Made by a program: the position numbers and the translations under genes
In this document: piece by piece, positions 12,918 through 24,642 of the stretch
Numbering within the stretch: the stretch's first letter is position 1
How the letters are laid out: the number at the start of each line of letters is the position of its first letter
Assembly (NCBI RefSeq): GCF_029867415.1
Contig: NW_026705227.1
Location: 310,001 to 374,000 of the forward strand
Direction of reading: 5' to 3'
Length of the DNA: 64,000 bases
Source: Vicia villosa
Taxonomy: Eukaryota > Streptophyta > Magnoliopsida > Fabales > Fabaceae
The notes under the pieces: generated by a model
Told to the model about the DNA's origin: nothing
Databases searched by the model: none
What the model saw: the letters and a program-made list of their open reading frames with translations, nothing else

Positions 12918-13479
12918 ATTTGTTTGTACTAATACAATTGCATTCCGCCTTGTTCACATCTTCATGATGGCATGAAAGTATCTTGTTTTCAGGAATCCCT
13001 CCTTAACCCATATTTGTCTTGATTTTTGTTTTAAAATGCTCTTCTTACAATGCATATTTTTCCATATTAAATCATGAGTTTTTCGTCTTCTCATTTTCAT
13101 CTCCTCAATTACTTGACAACCTACCAGCTGCATTTGATCTTCTAGCTCATTTAGGTTCTCCACTCCTTCTTCAATCTTGAAATATATCTATTCAAACACA
13201 TTTTTGTTCCACCATTTGTGCCTTTCCCTTAGCAACTTAAACTTATCTTTTATGACAAATGATTTTTTTCCTTTTAATACAAAAGAGTCTCATTCATACT
13301 TTACAAATTCCAGAAATTCCTTATGTTCATACCTGCAATTATTAACTTTTAAAGATTTAGGGCCCCAATCCAAAATGCTAGACTTAATCTACGCTGGCTC
13401 ATGATCTGATATATCTTTGTTTCCCACCATCTAAGCCACAACACTCCATTTGCTTATCAGCCCAACTGTTAGTAAGAAA

Positions 13480-14072
13480 CGATCCAGCCTACTTCACAAC
13501 ATTCCATCATATTTTATCCATGTGAATATATTTCCCACCGCTGGTACATCTACCAATTCCATTAATTCTATAAAACTACCAAATTCCCCCATCTCAATCT
13601 GTCTATTACTATTCTTCTTCTCTCTCCTCTCCTCCCTACTTTTGATAGAATTAAAATCTCCTCCCACCACCCACTCCCCTAAATCTGATTTATTCTTCCA
13701 AGCCACAAGATCCAACCACAGTAATCTTTTACCTACTAACTTATAAAGAGAATAAAAATTAAATAACAATTCATACTTCTATATAGCACATTGATCCCTA
13801 AGAATCCTTTACCCTTGAAGTTGTAAACAAGTAAAATCGAATTACTCCTCCCAATTGGTAGAATTCCTCCTGACTGTCCATCAGACTCTTTTGCCGACCA
13901 CTCGCACTCCCTCGATCCCCACATACTCGTCACTATATGATCCTCCATCTGCTTAACCTTTGTTTCTTGAATGAACACTATATCAGCCCTTCCCTTTAAT
14001 AATATTTGACTTACTCTTTTTCTTTTAAAGGAATTTTTCGCTTCCTCTGATATTGAACGTCCCTATATTCAT
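13480..14072 (-). pseudogene. LINE endonuclease domain (EEP family), broken
   Basis: The ORF2 start reads MNIGTFNIRGS at 14072, the canonical N-terminus of an L1 endonuclease. After a frame change, FIQETKVKQMEDHIV follows (the glutamate of the QET motif). In the next frame WVVGGDFNSIKSREER at about 13650 is the catalytic GDFN motif. The enzyme nicks target DNA to prime reverse transcription. At least two frame changes separate the blocks, so it is a pseudogene. Confidence 0.8.
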
Positions 14073-14094
14073 GGGACCCTAGTGATAATCTCCT

Positions 14095-15010
14095 TCAATG
14101 CCTCATTGTTTTTGTTCTCCCTATCTTCCATTTTCGAATGATACCTTTAAAAACTTCATCTTCTTCATCACCTTCCATACCTATATCCTTGATCGAATTC
14201 CACACTTTTGTTGTGGCACTTTCAATTGACTTCCAAATTCTGGAGTTGCCTTGGTTAACATCTGAATCATTAATTGATTCATAGCATATAATCGAACCCC
14301 CAATAAATCTAGATGAACAATCTTCTGAAGGCTCCACCATCGTCTTAGGTATAGGTGAGGATTCCAGATGCAGTATCATTCTAGGGTTAATATTTGAGTG
14401 AATTAGGACTGAGTAATAAGAAGGGGGCATAAGGGATCTTCAGACTTTCATAAATCTCCATAAGAGATTTTTTCTTACTAGGTCGAATACTAGATAATGG
14501 GCCTCTCAAACCATATTGTGAATAAGTTATTGGATCGGATGCCCTGATACCAAGCCCACAATTATCAGGTTATGATTTGGTACCTCCCCTACCCGATCCT
14601 CTCTTTCAGCACACACCAACTCCGTTGACATTTGCCCTTTTTCAATTACGTTTACATCCAAATTAAATGTTGACTTCACCCATTCCTTATGAGTACCAAC
14701 TTTTTTTTATACACCTTTATTGAAACTCAAATTTTCTTCTATCTCCTCAGAGATTTTAGAGTACGCCACCTGAACTTTATTGTTCTTTTCCTTCCGTTGC
14801 TTGCTTCGAAACTTGGATACCACTTTCGCCTCCGTGTTTACTGTGAAGTGACCTGAAAACTAAGTGACCTGAAAACTGTTACTCATACTATTTGTCCCAT
14901 CATCACCTTTCTCATCACCTTCATCTTCCCCCACGCGCTATCTTCTTCCTCTGACGAGCTATCATTATGTACATTCTCTTTACTGGCTTCTTTGGGACTA
15001 TTATTCGTTT
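14095..15010 (-). pseudogene. LINE ORF1-like remnant
   Basis: A 111-codon open stretch (14095-14430) ends just upstream of the ORF2 start at 14072, the usual ORF1/ORF2 spacing. The upstream part is stop-interrupted. No zinc knuckle or other motif is recognisable, so the assignment rests on position alone. Confidence 0.4.
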
Positions 15011-16270
15011 TGGCTCATGCATATCCTCATGCTTGTTATTTTTTATTTACTTTTTTCAAATTAAAAATAATCAAAAATCAGAAGATATCTAATTTGTTAT
15101 AATAACTATTTTAAAGATAATTATCATAATATTATTTTTTTAAAATAATAAGTTTACTTTTGTATGTTTGTAATGATGGAGATCTTATTTTATATATAAA
15201 AACCGTAAAAATTACTTTTGAGATTTCTAAACATAGATTAATTAAATAAATGTAATTGGCCACCGGTACCACTATCAAAGTGTCCCTACATTTCTTTAAA
15301 AAATTGATGTGATTTTTATTTATATACATTAAAAATAAAGGGTTATTTTTGTTGCATATGCATATGAATCTTATACTATTGTTTATAAATAAATTTTTGC
15401 ATGGACAACATCATATTTAACTATATTTCAAATAACTCACCCATGTTGTAAGACTGAACAGTAGAAAAAGTCAAGAGTACAGTTGAATGGATTTCTAGGA
15501 AATATACAATATTATTCCAACAGTTTGAAACTGCCACAAGGTTCAGTCTTAAATTTTCAAAATTTGCAGTTTAGTATATTTAGAACTTAGAAAAGAGAAC
15601 CAAATTCTTTTTTCCCTTCTCTCTGCACATACTCACATGGTAACCTAAGAAATATTGTCATGTAGTGACATTATATATGAGCAATTCCATGACCAGAGAT
15701 CTTATTCACAAACATGTGAAGGACCACCCCTTTTCTTTTAGGTCCAATGGGGTGCTTTGCATGTGCCTATTCTTAAAAAAAAAAAAAAAATTATCATATT
15801 TTATTTTTAATAATAATGTTTAAATAATTGATGGTTTCTATCTATAATTTATTAGATTAGTTAATCTAACATTCTCCTTCTTAAAAAATGTTTCATAATA
15901 ATGCTTTGATTCATTGATGTCATAAAGTTAGTTTTTTGAAATTTTATTTTATTCATGAATCGTGCAAGTTTGAAAGAACATTGAAAATTTAAAGTGTTTG
16001 ATTGTTTAAAAACTTTAAATAGTATTTATTATGCATTAATGATGTTTCGACCATGCATGTTTGAATTATTGTTTTTTTTCTATAGAACTTTTGTTTGAGG
16101 TAAAACAAAATGTTAAGATGGAAAGAGGTGATAAATGGCTAAATTACTTAATTTATAATGTATTCTAAGTGGCAGAAATATTAGACTTTTCACTTCGCCT
16201 GAATGTTGTCTGGTCTCTGACAAGCAATGCGTATTAACCCCTTCACAAATTATTAGTATGGGAAATACAT
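15011..16270. other. Intergenic DNA, no gene recognised
   Basis: AT-rich and stop-dense. A poly-A run lies at 15776-15790. No motif seen. Confidence 0.5.
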
Positions 16271-16735
16271 TTTTCTACATCTCGAGCCTTCTTTTCAGCA
16301 TTATTTCCCCCGCACTTGATGTAACAATATGCTTGCATTACTACTTCAGCGAAGGACATCTATAGCCCTTGGCAAGGGATTCATTGAAGTATCTCATCAT
16401 GAGCCCATTATGGAATGCTCCTATGAAAATTTCCTAGTTTTGATGGATTACCTTAACTGTTGCTACATTGAAGCGTGTGAGATACTCCTTCAAGAATTTT
16501 GAGGGGCCTTGGAGAATGTTGAATATGGTGGTGGTTATGGTTATCTTCCTATGACTGCTTGTGGTGAATTGGTGGACTAGCTTCTTCACCAAATTTTGGT
16601 AGCTGGTGACAGAGAGTCAGGGGAGGCCCATATACCACCTCAGAGTTATGTCTCGGAAGGTGCTAGATAAGAGCTTGCACTTCAATAAATCTTCAATGAT
16701 GGCTATCTGAGTGTCAATGGAGGCAACATATGTTG
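16270..16735 (-). pseudogene. Ty3/gypsy gag (retrotransposon gag domain) relic
   Basis: Read on the minus strand from about 16710: KCKLLSSTFRDITLRWYMGLP, then (after a stop) a QNLVKKLVHQFTTS segment and LQGPSKFLKEYLTRFN, and finally FIGAFHNGLMM. This order (KCKLF..L...A..WY..LP, F...F..., L..YL.RF, F..GL) is the retrotransposon gag domain of plant gypsy elements. There are several in-frame stops and a frame change. No flanking protease or reverse transcriptase of the same element is visible. Confidence 0.78.
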
Positions 16736-16740
16736 GGTGA

Positions 16741-17899
16741 GAATATGGAGTAGGAAAATAGTCTAGAGGGGTGAATCGACCCTTAAAAAAAATTTGGCTG
16801 ATTTTCCAAAAATAGAATATCAGAGGTTTTTCAAAATGCGAACGAAAAAGTTTAAAACAAAAATATGAGGATTATAATTTTATTGGAATTTTGATCACGT
16901 TGACAAATAATTAATTCACAAAACTCACAGATTGTTCAATAATGAATAATTGAACGACTGTATATTACACGAGATGTGTCCTATACAATGTTTCAATTAT
17001 GATTGGATTCTAATAGCACTAGTTTCCTAGAATTTAATTACCACTAAAGCTCTATTAGTCACCAATTCTAACAAAACCTAACCTTGCGTAATAAGTCGCT
17101 ACCAATTAAATATTTGATAAACTACGCTAAGAATTGAAAACCTAAGCATTTAATATCCTACGAAAATTAAATGCAATATTCTAATCTTCATTGGTTTTCC
17201 ATTGAAGCTCCTTTGCATTTCAACAAATATTGCAAAAGTTCACATAATCACTAATCCACAATATTTCTCATGTGTGTAATCTTTACTTAATTTGCTCTTC
17301 TTGCATCTTCTAGTATCACCAATCTGCTTGCAGTCTTTGTGTGTGGCAATCACCCATTGATCCCACTGATTTCTTGAGCGATGAACTATCTATAGATTTT
17401 AAAAGAAATCCACCTTGTCCATAGCCTTCCTCACAGTCACTTCCAAGGTGATCTGGAGAGAATAACCTCCTTCTTTTCACTGGAATTTATCAGCACCAAT
17501 GACAATAACCTTAATCTTGCAAACTACCATAAAATCTCAACCAAATCTTCAAGAACGATTAGTTTCAAGATGGCGTCACCCTCAATCAATTATAAATATC
17601 TCATTATCAAGATATAAAATAAAAACTATAGGTTTAGGAAGAAAGAAACTTGTTTGCAGGAGTTTTTGAACTTTCAAAAAGAGAGGGCGTTATTTCACAA
17701 AACACGCACTATAAATTGTTTAAAAGTTATGTAATTTGTAAAGGTTATATTAAGAAAAATGATGACAAAGTGATTTTATATGTGCTTGAGATTAAGCACA
17801 AAATGGATGGAAAAAGTTAGTTAGATTTGAGTCAAAAGTATTTCATGATTTGAGTCAAATGAGCAAGTAGAGTGAAACAAATTCTCATGAAAAAAAGTT
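16741..17899. other. Probable LTR remnant, family not resolved
   Basis: No ORF. The left edge carries ATAGTCTAGAGGGGTGAAT, a phrase I associate with the border of copia LTRs, and the body is non-coding and LTR-like. Neither end can be fixed. Confidence 0.3.
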
Positions 17900-17908
17900 A
17901 TGGAACCT

Positions 17909-18752
17909 TGTTGGCAGGTAATATGCTTTTGTTTTAATGATGACAATTGTGAATAACTTAATAGATACTCATTATGATAAAGATACAACTTGATGACAAT
18001 TGTGAAAAATAAAACAAATACTCAACATGATAAAGATGCAATCATAAAGAAATTCAACCAATGTACTTAAAGCGGTTAAAGATGCAAGTCATGGGTTTGA
18101 TAAGAATTGACAAAGTTTTAGACATAGATATAGCTTCAAACATAAAACACAGTTTTAGACAAAGGAAAACAAATATATTATATCAAAATCCTCAAAGGAA
18201 ATCTCAAAGAAAGTGTCAACACAAGAGAATTCATCACACAAATCTCAGAGGAGTTAATCTCCTAATTTAGAAAGTGAGTGAAACTTTTGTAAACCAATAC
18301 TTCTTTCTTTGTAGAAGTAGATATCTTTAAGCGTGCAGACAGACACACACAAACCCTTTATAAAATGTTTTTGAAAAAGAAAAATCTTTGAAGAAGTGTG
18401 TAGAAGTTGCTTAGAAAAGGATGTGAGCATTAAAAAAGCCACAGAATTAATTTTTAATTGAATCTAATTGATTAGAACTAAGTGTTAACCGATTAGATTA
18501 TCACTTCCGTGAGGAACGAGGAAATTTGAACGCGCTTAGATCCTATGCAATAGCTATATATCAATTCTTTCCTATTTTTGAACTCATAACCGTTATTTTT
18601 AAATGAACTAATTGATTGGCTCAATCGATTAACAACGGTCATTTTTGCTTTAATGAAGTTTCCTATTTTTGGGAATTTCAAGCCTATAAATAGAGGTTTA
18701 TTCCTCATTACATTTCATCGAGAAAACGAGTTGTGTATTAACATTATATCTC

Positions 18753-18789
<37 letters not shown>

Positions 18790-19681
18790 AAGTTTTCATT
18801 TTCACTTTCTCTCACTAGTTCTTATAGCCAAATGCTTTTTTGAGAAAAGATATTTTGTGAGTGAGGTGTCTATGGAATTCATGATGGATAACATTGTATA
18901 AGTTCTCCAAGAATGTTGTTTATGCATCTTTGATGAACACATCCCATTAAGGGATAAAAATATATGGTTAGAAGCTAAATCTGTTAAAAGCTTTGGTTGG
19001 GGACTGTGTGATCAGTCCCTGTGTTTATTTAGGTTAAAGACCGTTAATATTGATGAACTTCCCTTAAGGCTCTGAGTAAGTCTTTTTTATTTTAAGGTTG
19101 AAGATTATCAATATTGATGAACTTACCATTAGGTTCATGGTTAGCCCGTTTAAAACTATAGGTTAGAATATCAGCCTGTTAAAATCTCAAAAGGTTATTG
19201 GTTATCATGTTTAACCAAATTGAGCTCAGATATTTCGTGGAGAGAAGATTAACCACTTCACCACTTCAATCTACAATGGGGAAGTAATCTTGGCCACTTC
19301 AGTCTCAACAATTTCTATGGACAAGACACAAACGATCATATCTTATGTCTTGTATTATCATGGTTATAGGATAACCACAATTTCCTTGTATATGGGAGTT
19401 TGTGAGTTTCACCTAATAAAAGCTCTCAGTTATATAATGGAAAATATCAAGATCAATTTTTAAGGAGAGAAGTATGTATTTTTTTGACCGAACCTCTATA
19501 AGTCTTGGTGTTTTTATTCTTCTCATTACTCTTTTACTTTTCGCACTTTATTTTTATATTCCGCTGCTTAGAAAAAGAAAAATATTTGCAAACTCTGATT
19601 TTAATGTCGAAAAGTTTTCAAAACTATGTTTTCCAAACCACAATTCACCCCTTTCTTGTGTGTGAAGTCTCAAGCTAAACA
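17909..19681 (+). mobile_element. Copia (SIRE/Maximus-like) 5' LTR
   Basis: It starts TGTTGGCAGGTAATATGC and ends in CAAGCTAAACA, directly followed by AG and a tRNA-Met-type primer binding site. The penultimate block, TTCACCCCTTTCTTGTGTG, is shared with other copia LTRs here. At 1,773 bp it is long, as in the SIRE/Maximus lineage. A TATA box lies near 18684 and a (CT)n run at 18750-18790. The motifs AATTGATTAG, ACCGATTAG and TCAATCGATTAA recur in its middle. Confidence 0.75.
18684..18695 (+). promoter_or_regulatory. LTR core promoter (TATA box)
   Basis: TATAAATAGAGG lies about two-fifths of the way into the LTR, followed within 40 bp by an ACATTTCATCGAG stretch that would be a plausible start site. 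The copia LTR at 31.1 kb has the same arrangement (CTATAAATAAAGG at about 31810). Confidence 0.55.
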
Positions 19682-19683
19682 AG

Positions 19684-19695
19684 TGGCATCAGAGT
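19684..19695 (+). other. Primer binding site for initiator tRNA-Met
   Basis: TGGCATCAGAGT differs from the canonical plant site TGGTATCAGAGC at two positions and lies 2 bp after the LTR end, the expected spacing. Confidence 0.7.
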
Positions 19696-22171
19696 CTAAC
19701 TCTTATTTAAGAACTAACCATCTCACGAGGAAGATGACTTCTAACACAATATTCTTTTTCAAAATTCAACACCACCTTTTTAAAATTTATTATTTCTTTT
19801 ATATACATGGGTTTTCTTCAAAATAAAAACTTTTTCGCTAGAAAGTTATTCAATGGCCTGTTTTACCTTATTCATCAAGTTAATAATGAATAAGTGGAAA
19901 AACCTTATTTTGTCTATGGACCGAAGAAGACAAGAAAAATAGATACAGATTTCAAATTTAAAATTTATAATCTTTTTTATGTTTATCATTGTTTCCAAGG
20001 AAACATAAGATACTTTGAAGAATATATATGGAGTCTGTCCAAGTATCAATCCAAAGGATATGAACACATGAGGCGAAGATATTCTTTTCTTAAAATATTT
20101 AGATTATTGTAGCTAACATTAATCTAAAGAATTTAGAATTGGAAAATATTTCAAACTCCTAAATCTATAGATAGAAACCTTCATGAATTTTAGGAAAACC
20201 AAGAGAGAAGGAACATAGAAGTTGAAGCAGTCAAAAGATTAAACTGGAAAATCATACCATGTTCCAGCTCTATCAAGGAATCCTCATGTTCAAAGAACAA
20301 CAAAGAAGATGAAGAAGTTCTTCAACAGTCGAACAAAGAAGAGGAAAGATTTCAACCTTGGGGAGAAATATAAAGAATCGTCTTCCAACGAAGAAGATAA
20401 CACGTGCTCAAAGGCACCTTACAAGGAAGATGGAAGATAGAAAGAAAAATCAAAATAGTAAACTTACTTGTTTTGCAAGCAATGCTTTGCAGTTTAGAGC
20501 TCTTAAGATAATTTGAAGAATCTATATAAAAGAAAAAATATACATTTTAAAGTCTTTGATCCTGGCAAATGAACGATAATGACATATGTTATGATTAAAT
20601 CAACATTATTTGATAAATTTCTCAATTTATGATATGTGATGATCAATAAAGTAAATAAATGGACTTATATAGCTATTTTTAACTAACTCTCGCATCCAAT
20701 GATGCATGAAGATTGAAGAAGGATACATTTTTGAAGTGTCTTATCTAAGAAAGTTTTAACAAGAATTTTTCTTGATGCAGGTAAAATTATTTTAAGTTTG
20801 AAATAATCAGTTAATATGATTAACCCCTTAAAATAATTATTTTTAACTCTTTTTATGATTTGAATAAATATTCTTTTATTATGCATTTTTAAATATTACT
20901 TATTTTTAACCCTTAAAATAAGTTTGCTCAAGTGTTTCAAGCTTAGGGGTGTCAAAATCATGAAGTGGAAGTGTTAAGGAAGCAGCCCAAAAGGCCCAAA
21001 GACAATAAAAATAAAAACGGGAAAAGTAAAAATTAATCTATTAGATGATTCAAAACGGAGAAAAATTGAATGTTGAACAACTCCCCAACGAATAATTGGA
21101 GAATTAAGTGTTGAAACATATACTTGCAATGGAAAATTCTTAAATATTGTTGTTCCTAATCGATTAAATGGAGTCTACTGGAAGCCAAGGATGTTAAAGG
21201 TATTGATCAAGTAACAAATTAGTCCAAAGGTGGAACATCCACTGGCATTTCAATAATAGGAAGAGCTTTTGTTTCAAATATGAAGTCCTTGAAGAAAAGT
21301 CCCTTCAAGTTTCATATTCAGATGATGATGAAGAGTGGTTAACCTTTGTGGGTTTCGAAGGAAGGGTGTATTAGTAACATTAGAAGCTTTATGCTTGCAT
21401 ATCTTGTTGAATCTCTTCTGTGTCAAGTCTTTTCTTTTCTTCCTTAGGGATTGCTCTTGTCCTTGTATTTTTTTTTGGAATTTGTTGTACTTCGTCTGCT
21501 TCCTTTTATCAATGAAAGCTAGTTTCTTTGTTTTTCTCTCACCGTCTTTCTGATTATGTGTTTAATCAATTAAAATATCTTAAATTTTTTATTATGACAA
21601 AAAAAAGGAGAATAATAATGATGATTTTGATTCATATATATATATATATATCTTAAAATCTCACTGCTTACATTTTTAATATTATTGCGAAATGAGATTA
21701 AAATTCAAGGTTCATGATTCAAAATGAATAAACTGAATCCTGATAAAGATGAAAAAACTTCTGATGGTCATTCAGAAAAATTTAAGAAGTATTATCTGAA
21801 GTAACTCTGATGTTCAGAAATCTAATAAGATTTGATAAACGTGCTCTGATGTTACATGATTTGTTTCACTAAAGTTCTTAGTAGCAATGAGAAACAAAGC
21901 GCCTTATTATGAAAGATCTCACACGTTGTGATACATGAAGCTTTATGCACTCTGATATATGAAGTTTTAATGCGCTCAGATATTTGAAGCTCTGATCATT
22001 GAATGTTTATGATGAAATCCAACTCTGATAAGTTTGACCATGGCTACTGTATCCCTTATTTGACTTAGGGGAGATTGTACAACTCAAGGAGAGTTTTCTC
22101 TATCTTACTCTAATTGTTTTATGATATTACCTTGTAAAATTATTCATCAAAATACATGGTTTTGTCATCAT
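19696..22171 (+). mobile_element. Decayed interior of copia element(s)
   Basis: An ATG at 19732 (MTSNTIFF...) sits where the gag start of a SIRE-like element is expected, but the frame stops within 32 codons and the rest is stop-rich. No integrase, reverse transcriptase or RNase H motif is visible, so most of the polyprotein region is deleted. The last 500 bp, rich in CTCTGAT repeats, lead into the polypurine tract at 22172. The two bounding LTRs are different subfamilies, so this is a composite of at least two insertions. Confidence 0.5.
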
Positions 22172-22185
22172 AAAAAAGGGGGGAT
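22172..22185 (+). other. Polypurine tract of copia element
   Basis: AAAAAAGGGGGGAT, preceded by TTTTGTCATCAT, abuts the LTR start. This is the usual plus-strand primer context of SIRE-type elements and shows that the following LTR is a 3' LTR. Confidence 0.75.
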
Positions 22186-23449
22186 TGTTAGAACAATATT
22201 TGGTTCTGCATTCAATCTTTAGTTTTGATGATAACAATACATATATTTTATACGCAACAATTTTGTGCTCTAATAGTTTCTTAAGTGTGCAGATACTATT
22301 TTGATTGATCAAGGATTGTTGTCTAAAAAAACATCGGAATCAGCGCTGGTACGCATTAGAAAAACTATTCATCTATTTTTGAAGTGACATAAGCAGTTCT
22401 TAAGAATGTTGAATGCTCGTCGGAAAAGGATTTTCAAAGTGTTTCTAAAGATAAGCTACTACCATATTAGAAGTCAAGATTTCAAGCCTAGATAAGATTT
22501 TGCTTCCAGTTAAGAAATCAAGATGCGTCATTCAGATAAGTTGTTGCGTTCACCTGTAAAGACTTCATTCTGACTATGAAGACTCAATTCTCTTAGGACG
22601 TCTACGTTACTTGATCTCTTCCATTCTTTCTTTACTTCAGATAAGAAGTACACTCCAAAGAAAAATGACTAGAAACTTGCGCTAGAAACTAAATAGTACA
22701 ACAATACACTATCTTTTCCACTACTGCGAGGACGTATGTATGAATACAATTTTGGTGTGCTATTTGTCTCCCACGATCTTTTTGGATCCGTTACATCATT
22801 TGGAAAGGAAATCTACGACTTATCCTTCTCGAAGGTCATCTTCATGGAACTATATATATGAGATACTCTCCATTGAAGAATGCTGCTAATTCACTACGAA
22901 GTTGCTCAAGCTACTCAAACTATTTCAAGCTCAGCATACATATCTTCAAAGGGAAAAGAGAAAGAAAGAATATTAAAGAGATTGTACTAAACACTCCATT
23001 GTGAGAAAAATATTTCTTAGAATCTCAAGAACACAAGAGTTGTTGCTCATTAGTTGTGTTATCATTTGTTCTTAAGTTTTGTTTCAATCTGCTTATTTAG
23101 AAGCACAATTTTGTAAACACTTTCATTTGTAAATTTTTTGAGATTTGTATTTCTCAAGTGGCTAGGTTGTTAGTCTGAATACTTGAGAGGGCTAAGTTGT
23201 CCTTATAGACTCTTAGAGGTTGTTTGTAATATTTCAAGATTACTGGATTAAGTCCTTTTCTAAGGTGAAATCATCTTGGCGGGTAGACAATATTAGTCTT
23301 TTCTAAGGCGAACTTGTATAAAACAAAACGTATCAATCTTTCTTCATTTCATATTCATCTCATTGTTATTGGTAAATAGTTTTTCTAGAAGTTTTTTTTT
23401 TAGAAAATCCAATTCAAACTCCCCTTTCTTGTGTTTTTCTCTAACTTCA
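22186..23449 (+). mobile_element. Copia (SIRE-like) 3' LTR
   Basis: It begins TGTTAGAACAATATTTGG after the polypurine tract and ends in the phrase TCAAACTCCCCTTTCTTGTG followed by TTTTTCTCTAACTTCA. Length is 1,264 bp. A TATATATATGAGA stretch at about 22850 could be its promoter. It is not the partner of the LTR at 17909-19681: the first bases and length differ. Confidence 0.78.
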
Positions 23450-24545
23450 ATCCCAACTAAATTTCAAATAAGATGCCTCATTCAACATTAGTAAGGATCT
23501 CAGCTCTATACCTCCTTTCAAGTAAGATAGGTTTGCACACCTTCTTTCAAGTCACAAACCATTTTGTATTTATCAACCTTTTCAGACCATATGAAGTTTT
23601 TTTATGCATCTTTTCAAATATCTAATCAAAGAGACGCGCCAAAAGTAAAAGAAAAAGAAAAAATTGATAATATAATTTTGTGTCTGAGTGAGGTAAATCA
23701 ATTGATATGTGGTAGTTTAGTTAGGTGTAAGTTGTTGGTTCGTGATTTGATTCATACAAATACATATTAATAATATTTTAAATTTTAATTAGGATAATAA
23801 GTTTAAAAACTAATTTTTTTAACATAATGATATTTAATTAAAGGCTGAAAAATACAAGTATAAAATGTAAAAAATTTAAACCATATATCCATACAACAAA
23901 TAAACAAAATGGCCAATGATATAACTTTTTAATTATTTTCAGATGTTTATAAAAACTAATAATCTATCAATGAAGTAATCATAATTCCATATACATAACA
24001 TTTCAAGTTTTAGTAAAAAAAAAGTTAAAAATATAATACTTTTATAGAATAGTAAGTATTAATGTTCATAAAAGGTTGAAAAGTATAAATATACATATAT
24101 AGATAAATGATGTCATGTTTAACTAAATACAAAAAAAAAAAGTGAAAGAGTAAATATTTTTACAGTGTCTATCTACTCATTTCACTATCATCAATCACAA
24201 ACCATTTTTCTCTTCCCTCTAAAAAACCAAACAAACTTTTTCAGCTTAAAATCTCGAAGGGCTAAATAAGGGTCTGAATTTTCTTATACATAAATTATTG
24301 TACACTGCACTTTTCTTTTTTGTTCACTTCTTTCATTAAAAATACCAACCACCCTTTCAAATCTTTTTACCATTTTACATACAAAGTGTTTGCCATTATT
24401 TAACACTAATTAAAATAATCAGATTTTTTTTTTGAAAATATTTTGAATGAATTTAATTTATTTTTTATGGTTTATAATTTTTTCTATATACAAGGCTTTT
24501 AATAAATGAACTTTATTATTATTATATTTTTGTGTGAGAAAGTTC
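23450..24545. other. Upstream region of the CYP85A gene
   Basis: AT-rich. A GGTTCGTGATTTGATTC stretch at about 23738 faintly resembles a SINE B box but has no A box partner. No conserved brassinosteroid-response element can be claimed by eye. Confidence 0.5.
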
Positions 24546-24552
24546 CAAGGGC

Positions 24553-24564
24553 CTATATATATGA
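24553..24564 (+). promoter_or_regulatory. Putative TATA box of the CYP85A gene
   Basis: CCTATATATATG lies about 85 bp upstream of the ATG at 24643, the only TATA-like element at a sensible distance. The leader between them is short and T-rich. Confidence 0.5.
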
Positions 24565-24642
24565 GTTTATGTGCAGTCTCTTTAAGAAACTAAAACATAG
24601 AAACTGTGTCTTTTTTTTCTTCAGTCTTAGTAAGTGAGAGCA

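Larger units (their letters stand above)
11575..15010 (-). mobile_element. Decayed LINE with ORF1 end, endonuclease and RT
   Basis: On the minus strand the order is ORF1 C-terminal part (about 15010-14095), apurinic-type endonuclease (14072-13480), linker, reverse transcriptase (about 12917-11783), then the post-RT region ending near 11575, where similarity stops. No RNase H is visible. The copy carries many stops and frame changes. It includes more 5' sequence than the LINE at 5.3-7.8 kb and is a different subfamily. Confidence 0.82.

Noticed and set aside
13450..13746. 98-codon plus-strand ORF
   Set aside because: Antisense of the LINE endonuclease block containing GGDFNS.
23690..23766. 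SINE upstream of CYP85A
   Set aside because: GGTTCGTGATTTGATTC only loosely fits a B box and no A box is found at the right distance.
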